Origin: Planctomycetota bacterium
Lineage (GTDB): Bacteria > Planctomycetota > Planctomycetia > Pirellulales > Pirellulaceae
Length of the DNA: 64,000 nt
Direction of reading: 5' to 3'
NCBI GenBank assembly: GCA_963204915.1
Contig: CAUJHS010000061.1
Location: 186,001-250,000 of the forward strand
Part shown: positions 36,195 through 44,660 of the stretch, piece after piece
Layout of the letters: the number at the start of each line of letters is the position of its first letter
How positions within the stretch are numbered: position 1 is the stretch's first letter
Notes under the pieces: generated by a model
Databases searched by the model: none
Seen by the model: only the letters and a program-made list of their open reading frames with translations
Told to the model about the DNA's origin: nothing
Position numbers and translations under genes: made by a program

Positions 36195-36231
36195 TTATCA
36201 AAAGAGAAAGGCCGATCCGAAGACCGGCCTT
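36195..36231 (-). terminator. Intrinsic terminator for the cytochrome gene
   Basis: On the minus strand the sequence forms a stem AAGGCCGGTC closed by a TTCG tetraloop with GATCGGCCTT (10 bp, one G-T pair), followed by TCTCTTTT. It lies about 120 nt downstream of the cytochrome stop. The UUCG loop and T-rich tail are those of a strong intrinsic terminator. Confidence 0.7.
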
Positions 36232-36354
36232 GGACATTGGTGATGGCTCGTGAAACCCGTTGACAGCGTTTTCACGGGCGGATCGTGGGAGTCTTCCCGG
36301 CGCGAAACGGCTACTGCGCATGCAATCAGCCGTCCGACGTCGGAACATCCCGAG

Positions 36355-36726
36355 TTAGTCTTTCTTCAGACCGGGAATGGTGCCGGCCTTGATGTGATCT
36401 CCCCACGTCTTGCCGTCGGGGGCTTTTTCTTTGGCGACTTTGTCCAGAGCTTCAAAGACGACTTTGTCAGCTTCGTCGCCTTGGAGTTTTTCATCGCCCT
36501 TGAACTGTTCCGCATCGAGAAGGGGAGCAAGCAATTGCCCGTATTCGTTGCGAAACTCCTTTTTGTCTTTTTTCGGCACGTGGCACACGTCGCAGGTGAC
36601 AACCTTCGCTTCCAATCCATACTTCTTTTGGAAGGAAGTCTTAAAGGCAGGCATCGCTTGGGCCGGCACGGCGCCCGCGACAAGCATCCACGCGGCGCCA
36701 AGTAACAACAGACCGAGTCGCTTCAT
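36355..36726 (-). CDS. Small exported monoheme c-type cytochrome-like protein
   Basis: A 123-residue protein. A signal peptide MKRLGLLLLGAAWMLVAGAVPAQA is followed by a single heme-binding motif CDVCH (C45, C48, H49) in VVTCDVCHVPKKDKK. ATG 36726 is chosen since GGGAGA lies 9 nt upstream. Beyond the heme site are a lysine/aspartate-rich stretch and two short helices. No distal Met ligand is obvious, so this could be a low-potential or bis-His-type cytochrome or a periplasmic metal sensor. Planctomycetes carry many such small proteins. The redox partner is unknown. Confidence 0.78.
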   Translation of the reverse strand: MKRLGLLLLGAAWMLVAGAVPAQAMPAFKTSFQKKYGLEAKVVTCDVCHVPKKDKKEFRNEYGQLLAPLLDAEQFKGDEKLQGDEADKVVFEALDKVAKEKAPDGKTWGDHIKAGTIPGLKKD

Positions 36727-37067
36727 GTAAATTCTCCCATTAGGAATTGCGAAACGTGCAAATCGCGACAGAAAAGGCTCAAGGTGAGCCGTGCACTCGC
36801 TTGGGGGGCATGGTAAGGAGGGCAAAATTACCTCTCTAGTAAAACTTGCCTTATCCGACCTGTCAAGCCAACCGTCGGGGGTTTCTTGGACCTACCCAAC
36901 GGTCAGACCGTCGCTACCGTGGATCTTAACGACTAGGAGTAACAAGAGTACGGCTACGAACAACCTAGAGTTCTGCCATAGGCAGAAGATTAAGAACGCC
37001 GCATCACGTCGCTAGAAATGCGCTGCTCTGCCAATTGGCGGGGTATTTGCTCAAGCGAATGCGGCAA

Positions 37068-39998
37068 TTAATTGCGCAGTCCCTCGCGAAACACCACGGG
37101 CAGCAACGCAACGCTATGTCCTGGAGTTTCCCACACCGCTTCTTCGGGGTTGGTCGAGGTATCGACCGCATACGCATCGACCGTTCGATCGTGAATATGC
37201 GGCGCCCAGGTGGCAGGATCCATGCGCCACGCCAAGACATCGTGACTGAATGATCCCGCGCCGCCAACGATATTCATCCAAACGTCATCCGATAGGTGAA
37301 ACTCGACGGGAGCTGTTTCGACGGTGTCATCGACTCGCCAGACAACTTCACCTTCGAGACGGGCATTATTGGCGCCCGACCAACGCAGTAATCGCCCCCA
37401 TTCCGATTGCGCCCGCAACGACGCAACTTGGTTGAAGGTTTCATGTTCAACGAGCGGAGCGCTCAGATCCGTGGAGAACAAACAATGATTTGCTTCGATG
37501 TGCAGATTCAACTGATGGGGTGAATTCTCGTTGGACGCCAAGCGGCACAACCCCTCTTGGGCCACGGCCGTGACATGATCGAGTCGCAGTTGCACCAAAC
37601 CTGATCGACCCAGGGCGGAGCCGCCGAGATCGGCCAGTCGTCCGCTCGTGGCTAATAGTCCTTGCGACCACGACAACTCAAAAGGTTCAACCTCGCTGGC
37701 GGCTAACAGATCGGCCTCGCCGCGGGCTACAGATTCCGTCAACACGATCTCCGGCGCCGGTAATGGCGCCGTTTTCAGCATGGCGCGTTGATTCAAAGTC
37801 GAAGAGGCCATCCGGAAAAACGCGGCGCCGTTGGATTGGGGAAAACCGCTCGAATCAATGTTTTCAATCGTCAGGACGCATCGCCGCATCGTTAGCCCGG
37901 AAATGTCATCCAACAACAACAACGCCCAGTCCCGAGGGGCACGATCTTCCGGAGGCAAGCGCCACTGCATTTGCACTCCTTCAAAGGTGAAATCGCCCTG
38001 CTTCAAATACAGCATGTGTTTGTCGAGCGAGTATCCGGCGCCGTTCTCAAAAGTCAAAACGGGCGTATGTCCCTGTCCCGCACGTACAGTTAAATGCCTG
38101 CGAGCCAACATGACGGGGTTGACCTGTTGGGCGCCCGTGAACCGCAGCTCGATAACCTCCAGGTCGGGCCAGAAGTTCAAACCAGCCTGACGAATCGCCT
38201 CACTAGCGGTTTCTACCCACACGGCGTTCTCCGGCAAGGGAGACTTGGGTTTTTCTCCTACGATGACCATGCGCACCGTTTGCGTCGGAGGCAACGCTGG
38301 TGCGCGCCGTGTCGAACCGTTCGCCGCGGCGACTCGAGGCGTTGGCCCATTCTCGGCGCGAACGGACGGGGTTACGTCACTACGAGCCGTGGCCGTAGCC
38401 GCCGCGGATGGCGCCTCGACGCTACTTCCCGCGCGTTGACTTGGCTGTCTGGGCGATACCGTATCCGCCACGGGAGGGGAAGAAGTCAACGGCGTGCTCT
38501 CATTTACCAACGCCGAGTTCGTAGGAGCCAATCCGGATGATGACGAATTTGCTTCTGCAGTTTCTACGGCGGAGGGAACAGCAAGATTTGCATCCGACGG
38601 CGTTTGGGCCTGCAACGGCGCCGGTGCGGCCTGAGACGATGGCATCACAACGGCCGGAAACGCGGTCTCTTTCGATGGCATCGTGGGACGAAGCCACCAC
38701 TCCGTCATGAAGACTCCCAGAATTAACAGCAAGGTGGGAGCGATCCACACCACGTGTTGCTCCGATCTGCGCGGCGCGAGTAACACGGGCTGTGCAACGA
38801 ATTGACGATGCCTTGGACCTGTATCGAGCCCCAACGCATCAGAAATCCGCCACAGCTCGGCAATCAACTCTTGAGGCGTTTGATAACGTTGATCGGGCTG
38901 CTTGGCCAACAGCTTATTTACGACGCTTACCGCTTCCTCTGGCAAATCGGGGCGGAACACGCGCAAGTCCGGTGGTTGACGGCTTTGGTGGTCCAGCAAC
39001 TTTTGGAGGACAGTGCCTTCCGGGAAAGGCGGCCGACCTGCGAGCATGAAATACAACGTGCAACCTAAGGAGTACAGGTCACTCCGGACATCGGCGCAAC
39101 GCGGGTCGCGAGCTTGCTCGGGCGAAATGTAATCAAACGTTCCCAGCGTCACGCCGCTCGCGGTCAAATCGTTCCGCGACGACTCCACTTGATGGAGACG
39201 CGCCAGCCCCATGTCAACCAACTTGGTGCTGCCGTCTGTCGAAACAATCAAGTTCGAGGGTTTGATGTCACGATGGACGACATCGCGCTGGCACGCGTGG
39301 TCGAGCGCTTCTGCGGCCTGTAACGTATGACGAATGGCTTCCGAGAGTTCGAGCGGGCCGCGCTGATCGACCAGCGCGCGAATTGTGACCCCCTCAATAT
39401 GTTCGAAGATGATGAAGTTCCAGCCGTCCTCTTCGCCAATGTAAAACACGCGAGCGATATGCTCGTGATTCAGACGGGCGGCGCTTTGAGCCTCGTTCTT
39501 GAATCGACGGATTGTGTCTTCATCTTGTCCGCGCGGCAAAACTTTCACGGCTACGCTGCGGCCGAGCGTCAAATCTCGACCGCGAAACACGGCGCCCATA
39601 CCTCCGCCGAGGAATTCCTCCAACTGAAAATGCGCCAGTTGCTTGCCGACCAGAGCTTGCCCCAATTCATGCGGCGTATAGGGCAAATGTAAGCGAACAT
39701 TGTTTATGGGGGGGCGGTTCGAAATGACGGTTCGCTGCGCCGCCTCTTCGTCACCCAAAACTGCTTCATTGCCAGGCACGCTCGCTGCCGCGGCAAGATC
39801 CTCGTGGTCAACGATCTCGATGGCGCCGGGGCCAGAACGCTGTGCTGCCGATGATCCTTCGACCGGGGCTTCCATGCATCCTTCAAGCAACAGGGGATCC
39901 GAACTCACGGCGGTTGGCGATTCTTCAAATGAATCGTCCCTTCCGCGCGCGAGCGGCAATGAACGCTTCTCGTTTTCCTGGCCGCGTGTGGCTGCCAT
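37068..39998 (-). CDS. Transmembrane Ser/Thr protein kinase with large extracellular repeat domain
   Basis: A 976-residue protein. An approximately 120-residue disordered N-terminus is followed by a Hanks-type kinase (about 121-395): glycine loop GGGMGAVF (131-138), ATP lysine K152, catalytic loop HRDIKPSN (242-249). The usual DFG is DMG (262-264, LVDMGLARL). A transmembrane helix near 425-445 (VVWIAPTLLLILGVFMTEWW) leads to a roughly 100-residue Ser/Thr/Pro/Ala linker. The remaining 350 residues (AVWVETASEAIRQAGLNFWPDLEVIEL ... LTFENGAGYSLDKHMLYLKQGDFTFEGVQMQW) have the spacing of a right-handed beta-helix and would lie outside the membrane. The ligand is unknown. The Asp of the DMG is kept, so activity is plausible but not certain. 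Confidence 0.87.
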   Translation of the reverse strand: MAATRGQENEKRSLPLARGRDDSFEESPTAVSSDPLLLEGCMEAPVEGSSAAQRSGPGAIEIVDHEDLAAAASVPGNEAVLGDEEAAQRTVISNRPPINNVRLHLPYTPHELGQALVGKQLAHFQLEEFLGGGMGAVFRGRDLTLGRSVAVKVLPRGQDEDTIRRFKNEAQSAARLNHEHIARVFYIGEEDGWNFIIFEHIEGVTIRALVDQRGPLELSEAIRHTLQAAEALDHACQRDVVHRDIKPSNLIVSTDGSTKLVDMGLARLHQVESSRNDLTASGVTLGTFDYISPEQARDPRCADVRSDLYSLGCTLYFMLAGRPPFPEGTVLQKLLDHQSRQPPDLRVFRPDLPEEAVSVVNKLLAKQPDQRYQTPQELIAELWRISDALGLDTGPRHRQFVAQPVLLAPRRSEQHVVWIAPTLLLILGVFMTEWWLRPTMPSKETAFPAVVMPSSQAAPAPLQAQTPSDANLAVPSAVETAEANSSSSGLAPTNSALVNESTPLTSSPPVADTVSPRQPSQRAGSSVEAPSAAATATARSDVTPSVRAENGPTPRVAAANGSTRRAPALPPTQTVRMVIVGEKPKSPLPENAVWVETASEAIRQAGLNFWPDLEVIELRFTGAQQVNPVMLARRHLTVRAGQGHTPVLTFENGAGYSLDKHMLYLKQGDFTFEGVQMQWRLPPEDRAPRDWALLLLDDISGLTMRRCVLTIENIDSSGFPQSNGAAFFRMASSTLNQRAMLKTAPLPAPEIVLTESVARGEADLLAASEVEPFELSWSQGLLATSGRLADLGGSALGRSGLVQLRLDHVTAVAQEGLCRLASNENSPHQLNLHIEANHCLFSTDLSAPLVEHETFNQVASLRAQSEWGRLLRWSGANNARLEGEVVWRVDDTVETAPVEFHLSDDVWMNIVGGAGSFSHDVLAWRMDPATWAPHIHDRTVDAYAVDTSTNPEEAVWETPGHSVALLPVVFREGLRN

Positions 39999-40843
39999 AA
40001 TTCATGAAAACGGCGCGATGCGAAACAACGAACGGCGCACAACAACCTCAATTTGTTGCACAAACGCGGCTGGATAACAATCGCTTTTTTAGGACGAATG
40101 TCCTACGTGTCGGAAGAGAGACTCCGTTGGGAAAACATCATTGTATTCGCACTGAGCAAAAATGTCAACCAAATTGCACGCCTTAAACCATTACGCCAAT
40201 GCAACTTGCGTCATATTTCATATTTCAGGCGACGGCATGGACCGTCTACATCTCTATATGGTAGTTCGACGTCAAGACTGTTACCTATTTCCCACGATTT
40301 TCCGACGAGCAGAACCCAAGGTCGCACAGCACCACGAACGACGAAAGCAAACAGCCTGATCGAGTGTCAAATCACTTCTTACTCTGTTGCTTTACATTCG
40401 ACAGGCGCTCGTTGTGCGGTTCAGTTCACTCCCTGACACCAATGAGCGCCTGAAATGCCCGAAGAAGCTCCCATCGCTCGTTGACAAAGATCGAGGTACA
40501 TCCGTGGGGCAGGAGTCGAGATCGTTCGGACGGCCTTATTCTACCTCAAACGGCGGCGAAGGATTTTGTCCGCATTTTGCATCCGTTAGCGCATGTGAAT
40601 CGCTGCGCTGTACGCAAATCTTGTAAAACGCGTGTCATACACAATCAGGCTAATCCTTGATTTAAGCTGTCGGGAGATTTCCGGAGCGGACGTTGACGAG
40701 CACCCTGACTTGATCAAGATCCAGCTCAACGTTCGCTGCTTTGTGAACGCATCATAGCTCGACGTCACTTGGGGGTTGCCTGCAAGGCAAGTCCCAAGTG
40801 TCGTCGAGCTAGAAAGTCGACATGCAGTAAGGATTGAAGCCCT
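39999..40843. other. Non-coding gap with imperfect inverted repeats
   Basis: This 845-nt stretch is A+T-richer than its neighbours and has no supported gene; a 127-residue open frame at 40053-40436 has no recognisable domain. It holds an inverted repeat at 40402-40414 / 40440-40452 (12 of 13 bases), a weaker one at 40684-40696 / 40727-40739 (11 of 13), and the strong hairpin at 40757-40811. The promoter of the kinase at 39998 must lie near its right-hand start, on the minus strand. Confidence 0.5.
40757..40811. other. Long near-perfect hairpin after the thioredoxin-YHS gene
   Basis: Two 18-nt arms, agctcgacgtcacttggg (40757-40774) and cccaagtgtcgtcgagct (40794-40811), pair at 17 of 18 positions. 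The loop holds a further small stem ttgcc-tgcaa-ggcaa. It begins 33 nt downstream of the thioredoxin-YHS stop (minus strand). There is no T-tract, so it looks more like a REP-type palindrome or RNA stability element than an intrinsic terminator. Confidence 0.6.
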
Positions 40844-42313
40844 CTAACGGTGAGCAGGCTGATTAGCCGAAGCGTTCATGGCCTGCTGTATGCGCCCGAC
40901 GAACATATCCCGAGACGCCCAGAATGTTTGCATATTGCTTTCGCTGGCGAACAAATAGATTTTTCCATCATGCGTGAACCCATGCTCACGGCGCCCGGAG
41001 ACAAGCTGTCCGGCCTCTAAATACGCCACCGGATCGTGACCGGAAAGCACCGGGGTATAGTAGTCGGGGTTGGCGAGGAAACGCTGCTGCTCGCCTGGTC
41101 CAGCAAACAAGTAGGTTTGACCACGATGGATGGCGCCGTAACGTGCATCGCCCTTGCGCCAACGTTGTTGCTCAACGGGCAGGTGCAGTTGTTCCACAAG
41201 CGATACAACACAGCATCCGTCCAGTGCTAAGCTCGGAGAGGTCGGCGGCGCGGCTTGCGCGGCCGGCGGCGCCACACTCGGCGGCACAGCTCCCACGGGC
41301 GGCGAGTTACTTGCTGAAGGAGTAGCGTTCGCAACCAGCGGAGAAGACGGTGCGCTGTTAGCAAAGCGATTTTGTGTGTTATTGAATTGGGGTGGAGCAA
41401 TGTCTTGTGACGGGGAGCCAGGATACTGTGCTACTGCACCACCCAGCGGTGAGCGTTGGAATGTCGCAGACGGCGATGGCGACGGAGCCCACGGCGGGCT
41501 GGTAGCTTGCCCAGGTCCACGTGCGGTCACAGCGGGGTTCATAGCACCGGGAGGATTAGCCAATCCAGGCTGATATGCAGGACCATTCGCTCCGTACGAA
41601 TTGGCATAAGGCGGTTGCGCCGGAGCTTGTTGCGCTGGATACGGCTGTTGCAACGCATTGCCGCCTGGATTGTAGGCCGCGGTCATATCGACGTTAGGAT
41701 TGCCCGCCGGCGCTCCGCGATTGGAATTCAAAGGAAATTCTCCACCATCCGCGGCCTGATAACTGACTTGCCCTGCTCGATTTGAGCTTGTGGGGAAGGA
41801 CGAATTGCGATCCTCGACTCCGGGGGCCTGCTGCGGCGGAGTTTGTGCAATGCCGCCGGTCGGGTTCATACTCCGGTTTCTCTCCCGTGCAGCAATTTGC
41901 TGAACCATTTGCGTATACTGCCCCGGATGCTGAGGACTGATCGACTGGCCTACTTTGAAGCCGTTGGGCGTCAGGACAATGTCGGTAGGCCAGGCGTGAA
42001 TGCCGAACTTTTGGGCCAGGTCGGCGCGCCGGCCGGCATGCACCTTCACTGCTACATAGTGGCTATTAATTGCTTGAGCCACTTGCGGATCGGGGAAGAC
42101 GTTCCGTTCAACGGACTCGCATGGAGGACATCCGTCGTTCCAGAAGTGAATCAACACCAAGCGATTTTGCTGGCCGGCCTTTTGCATCGCCGTTTCAAAA
42201 TCTGGCTCCCAGCGAATAGCGCCTGGGCCGTTGCCCCAGGTTGATGAGGCGGCCAACAGCGTTATGCAACCAGCAGCCATGAGGCGAGAGAACGCGTGCA
42301 TACCGATTCGCAC
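40844..42313 (-). CDS. Exported thioredoxin-like protein fused to two YHS-type domains
   Basis: A 489-residue protein. A signal peptide (MHAFSRLMAAGCITLLAASSTWG, M5 is an alternative start) precedes a thioredoxin fold with CPPC (C62-C65) in IHFWNDGCPPCESVERNVF and a cis-Pro-type IHAWPTDIVLTP; this resembles periplasmic thiol oxidoreductases. About 210 residues of Pro/Gln/Asn/Ala-rich linker follow. The C-terminus has two YHS-like units: 362-418 (DGCCVVSLVEQ ... YLFAGPGEQQRFLANP) and 421-471 (LSGHDPVAYLEAGQLVSGRREHGFTHDGKIYLFASESNMQTFW). YHS domains are associated with metal binding. The combination suggests periplasmic redox or metal handling, but function is inferred. Confidence 0.85.
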   Translation of the reverse strand: MRIGMHAFSRLMAAGCITLLAASSTWGNGPGAIRWEPDFETAMQKAGQQNRLVLIHFWNDGCPPCESVERNVFPDPQVAQAINSHYVAVKVHAGRRADLAQKFGIHAWPTDIVLTPNGFKVGQSISPQHPGQYTQMVQQIAARERNRSMNPTGGIAQTPPQQAPGVEDRNSSFPTSSNRAGQVSYQAADGGEFPLNSNRGAPAGNPNVDMTAAYNPGGNALQQPYPAQQAPAQPPYANSYGANGPAYQPGLANPPGAMNPAVTARGPGQATSPPWAPSPSPSATFQRSPLGGAVAQYPGSPSQDIAPPQFNNTQNRFANSAPSSPLVANATPSASNSPPVGAVPPSVAPPAAQAAPPTSPSLALDGCCVVSLVEQLHLPVEQQRWRKGDARYGAIHRGQTYLFAGPGEQQRFLANPDYYTPVLSGHDPVAYLEAGQLVSGRREHGFTHDGKIYLFASESNMQTFWASRDMFVGRIQQAMNASANQPAHR

Positions 42314-42485
42314 CCTTGGGACAACGTGAAAAATGTCGCGCAGGAGTTTCCGTTGTTTCCTTTTTCGGCAGGGGTTTGACGGAAGTTGGATAAAAACTGC
42401 CGGATATCACGAATTTGTCGGTTTTTCCGGGAAGGCATAGCCGCCACGAATTTGGCAAGTTCTCGCGTTTTCCTGAAGGGACAAC

Positions 42486-42513
42486 TTGACAGGGACGATG
42501 AGATGAGTAAGAT
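42486..42513 (+). promoter_or_regulatory. Candidate promoter upstream of rho
   Basis: TTGACA at 42486-42491 and TAAGAT at 42508-42513 are separated by 16 bp. The -35 is a perfect consensus, the -10 is moderate. The expected start is near 42520. Confidence 0.45.
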
Positions 42514-42587
42514 TCCCATTATTGAACTCTTACTACGTGTAAGTGCTTTAACCCACGCGTTAACCTCCCCAACAGAAGTCGCTCATA

Positions 42588-42623
42588 TATTCAGTTTCGT
42601 ACTGGTATTCAGTTTCGTACTGG
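42588..42623. repeat. Perfect tandem duplication of an 18-nt unit in the rho leader
   Basis: The unit tattcagtttcgtactgg occurs twice back to back with no mismatch (42588-42605, 42606-42623). It could be a recent replication-slippage product or a repeated regulator/RNA-binding site. Confidence 0.85.
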
Positions 42624-43240
42624 CGTTTCTGTCTCACTGAGGTTTTCATTGGGTTTCCTTGGCGACGTTCCCAACATATTTAACGTGGGGTATGTTCGCT
42701 TCAAGGGAAGCGACGCTTCTGGAGCCGTGTTTGCTCCAACCAACACATAACACGGGCTAGCGCAACACACGGGGCGGATTGGCCGGTAGTTCCACTGTAC
42801 GGGCGTGGTTCCGACGGCGGCAATCTCCAGAAGCACCACATCAGCGGCATTGCACAGGCAACCATAGGGCAATTTCCCCAACGGGCCATTCCCTTAGGGC
42901 GATTGGCTTGCTGAAGTACGGACGTGACGGTTATCGGGGTCTTCCCCATTGTTTCACAACGTTGGCCCATTAAATCACCAGCCGAAGCGTTGGTCTGGGC
43001 GACGTTCTTCCAATTCAACACTCTCGAAAGTCGGTCCCCGCATCAAGAAATAACTTCTTGTTTACGAGTGGCCGGCGCGCGTTTCGCAGAAGTTGACGTT
43101 TTTCTTTGGCGCTTCCCGCGCCTTGGAGCCGCAACCTGCATCAAATCGGCTCGATGATGATTCTCTGTTCTCGAACCACCAACCCAATCTCTGTGCGGTT
43201 GTGCAGGACCGCTCTATTACACCATCTCTCTAGGTGACCA

Positions 43241-44557
43241 ATGGGAAAGAAGAGGAAGTTTCGCCCTCGACAAGGCGGCGGCCGAAACTCTCAGTCGCAA
43301 TCACAATCACACGCTCACGCGAATGGGCGCACCCGACGTCGCCGTCGCGGACCCGAACCCGGCATGAACGCAGGTCCGCGCCGCGGGGGAAATGTCGCTC
43401 CCGGCGGCGGTTACGAACCCATGGACGTCGACGCTCCTGTCGAAGCTGGCATTGGCGTTCTCGAAATGCATCCTAATGGATATGGGTTTCTTCGCAGCCC
43501 CTACAATAACTACGCCCGCGAACGCACCGATCCTTTCGTGCCTGGCACGATGATCGAAAAGTACGGCCTGCGCGAGGGCGTGATGATCCGCGGACTAATT
43601 CAGCACGCACGTAAGTCGCAAGGCCCGCGCGTGCGCGAGATTGTCGACGTTGACGGGCTACGGCCCGACGACTACGTCAAGGTCAAGTCGTTTGACGAAC
43701 TAACCGCCATCAATCCCCAGGAATGGTATCGCCTGGAAACGGGCCCTCAGCCTTTGACCACGCGCGTGATGGATTTGCTTACGCCGGTCGGTTGCGGTCA
43801 ACGCGCTTTGATTGTCGCTCCTCCACGCAGCGGCAAGACCATTCTTTTGCAGCACATAAGCAAAGGCATCTCTACTAATTATCCCAATGTTCACTTAATT
43901 GTGCTGCTTATTGACGAGCGGCCCGAGGAGGTGACCGACATGCGCCGCAATGTGGACGGCGAAGTCGTGGCAAGCAGCCTCGACATGGATGTGGAAAGCC
44001 ACGTTCGGTTGTCGCAGTTCGTGATCGAACGCGCCAAGCGCTTGGCGGAAATGGGCAAAGACGTGTTCCTCCTTTTGGACTCCATCACGCGATTGGCGCG
44101 CGCCTTCAATAAATGGGTCGGGAACACCGGCCGCACGATGTCGGGCGGCGTGGACATCAAAGCGATGGATATTCCTAAGAAGCTATTCGCGACGGCCCGC
44201 GCGTTTGAAGAAGGCGGCTCGTTGACCGTTGTTGGCACGGCCTTGATTGACACAGGCAGCCGGATGGACGACTTGATTTTCCAAGAGTTCAAAGGCACCG
44301 GCAACATGGAGTTGGTGCTCGACCGCAAATTGGCCGATCGGCGAGTTTGGCCCGCAATCGACATCACGCAGTCGGGCACGCGCCGCGAGGAATTGCTCTT
44401 GGACCCCGACACGCTGCACGCGGTGACGATGCTGCGTCGTACGTTGACCAGCATGCATCCTGTCGATGCGATGGAACAGTTGACGAAACAACTGGGGCGT
44501 TTCAAAACGAACGCCGAATTCATTCAGTTGATTAGCGGCGCCAAGGTGCTCGACTAA
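43241..44557 (+). CDS. rho: Transcription termination factor Rho
   Basis: Hexameric RNA-dependent ATPase/helicase that terminates transcription, 438 residues. AGGTGA lies 3 nt before ATG 43241. The N-terminal 70 residues are Arg/Gly/Gln-rich and low-complexity (QGGGRNSQSQSQSHAHANG) and replace the usual helical Rho_N bundle. The RNA-binding cold-shock-like domain follows (GIGVLEMHPNGYGFLRSPYNNY). The ATPase domain has Walker A APPRSGKT (193-200), LLIDERPEEVTDM, the Q-loop GNTGRTMSGGVD, and the R-loop SGTRREELLLD, all as in Rho. Many bacterial Rhos carry similar basic N-terminal insertions. Confidence 0.96.
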   Translation: MGKKRKFRPRQGGGRNSQSQSQSHAHANGRTRRRRRGPEPGMNAGPRRGGNVAPGGGYEPMDVDAPVEAGIGVLEMHPNGYGFLRSPYNNYARERTDPFVPGTMIEKYGLREGVMIRGLIQHARKSQGPRVREIVDVDGLRPDDYVKVKSFDELTAINPQEWYRLETGPQPLTTRVMDLLTPVGCGQRALIVAPPRSGKTILLQHISKGISTNYPNVHLIVLLIDERPEEVTDMRRNVDGEVVASSLDMDVESHVRLSQFVIERAKRLAEMGKDVFLLLDSITRLARAFNKWVGNTGRTMSGGVDIKAMDIPKKLFATARAFEEGGSLTVVGTALIDTGSRMDDLIFQEFKGTGNMELVLDRKLADRRVWPAIDITQSGTRREELLLDPDTLHAVTMLRRTLTSMHPVDAMEQLTKQLGRFKTNAEFIQLISGAKVLD

Positions 44558-44660
44558 CGCCTAGCGGCGATCGTGAAGATCACCGGCGCGCTCTGTGCGT
44601 TGGTGTTCGTGCGAGCTGGTCGCTACATGTCTTGCTCGCTGTGGTGGAATGCGGCGTTGC

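Larger units (their letters stand above)
42314..43240. other. Non-coding rho leader region with tandem repeat
   Basis: This 927-nt stretch lies between divergent genes. It contains a plausible promoter at 42486-42513, a perfect tandem direct repeat of 18 nt at 42588-42605 and 42606-42623, and a perfect 7-bp hairpin tcgcttc-aagg-gaagcga near 42696-42713. No supported gene is seen. If the promoter serves rho, the 5' leader would be about 720 nt, long enough for rho autoregulation. Confidence 0.45.

Noticed and set aside
40053-40436. A 127-residue open frame in the gap near the kinase
   Set aside because: No ribosome-binding site, no recognisable sequence, and a neighbouring inverted repeat argue that the region is non-coding.
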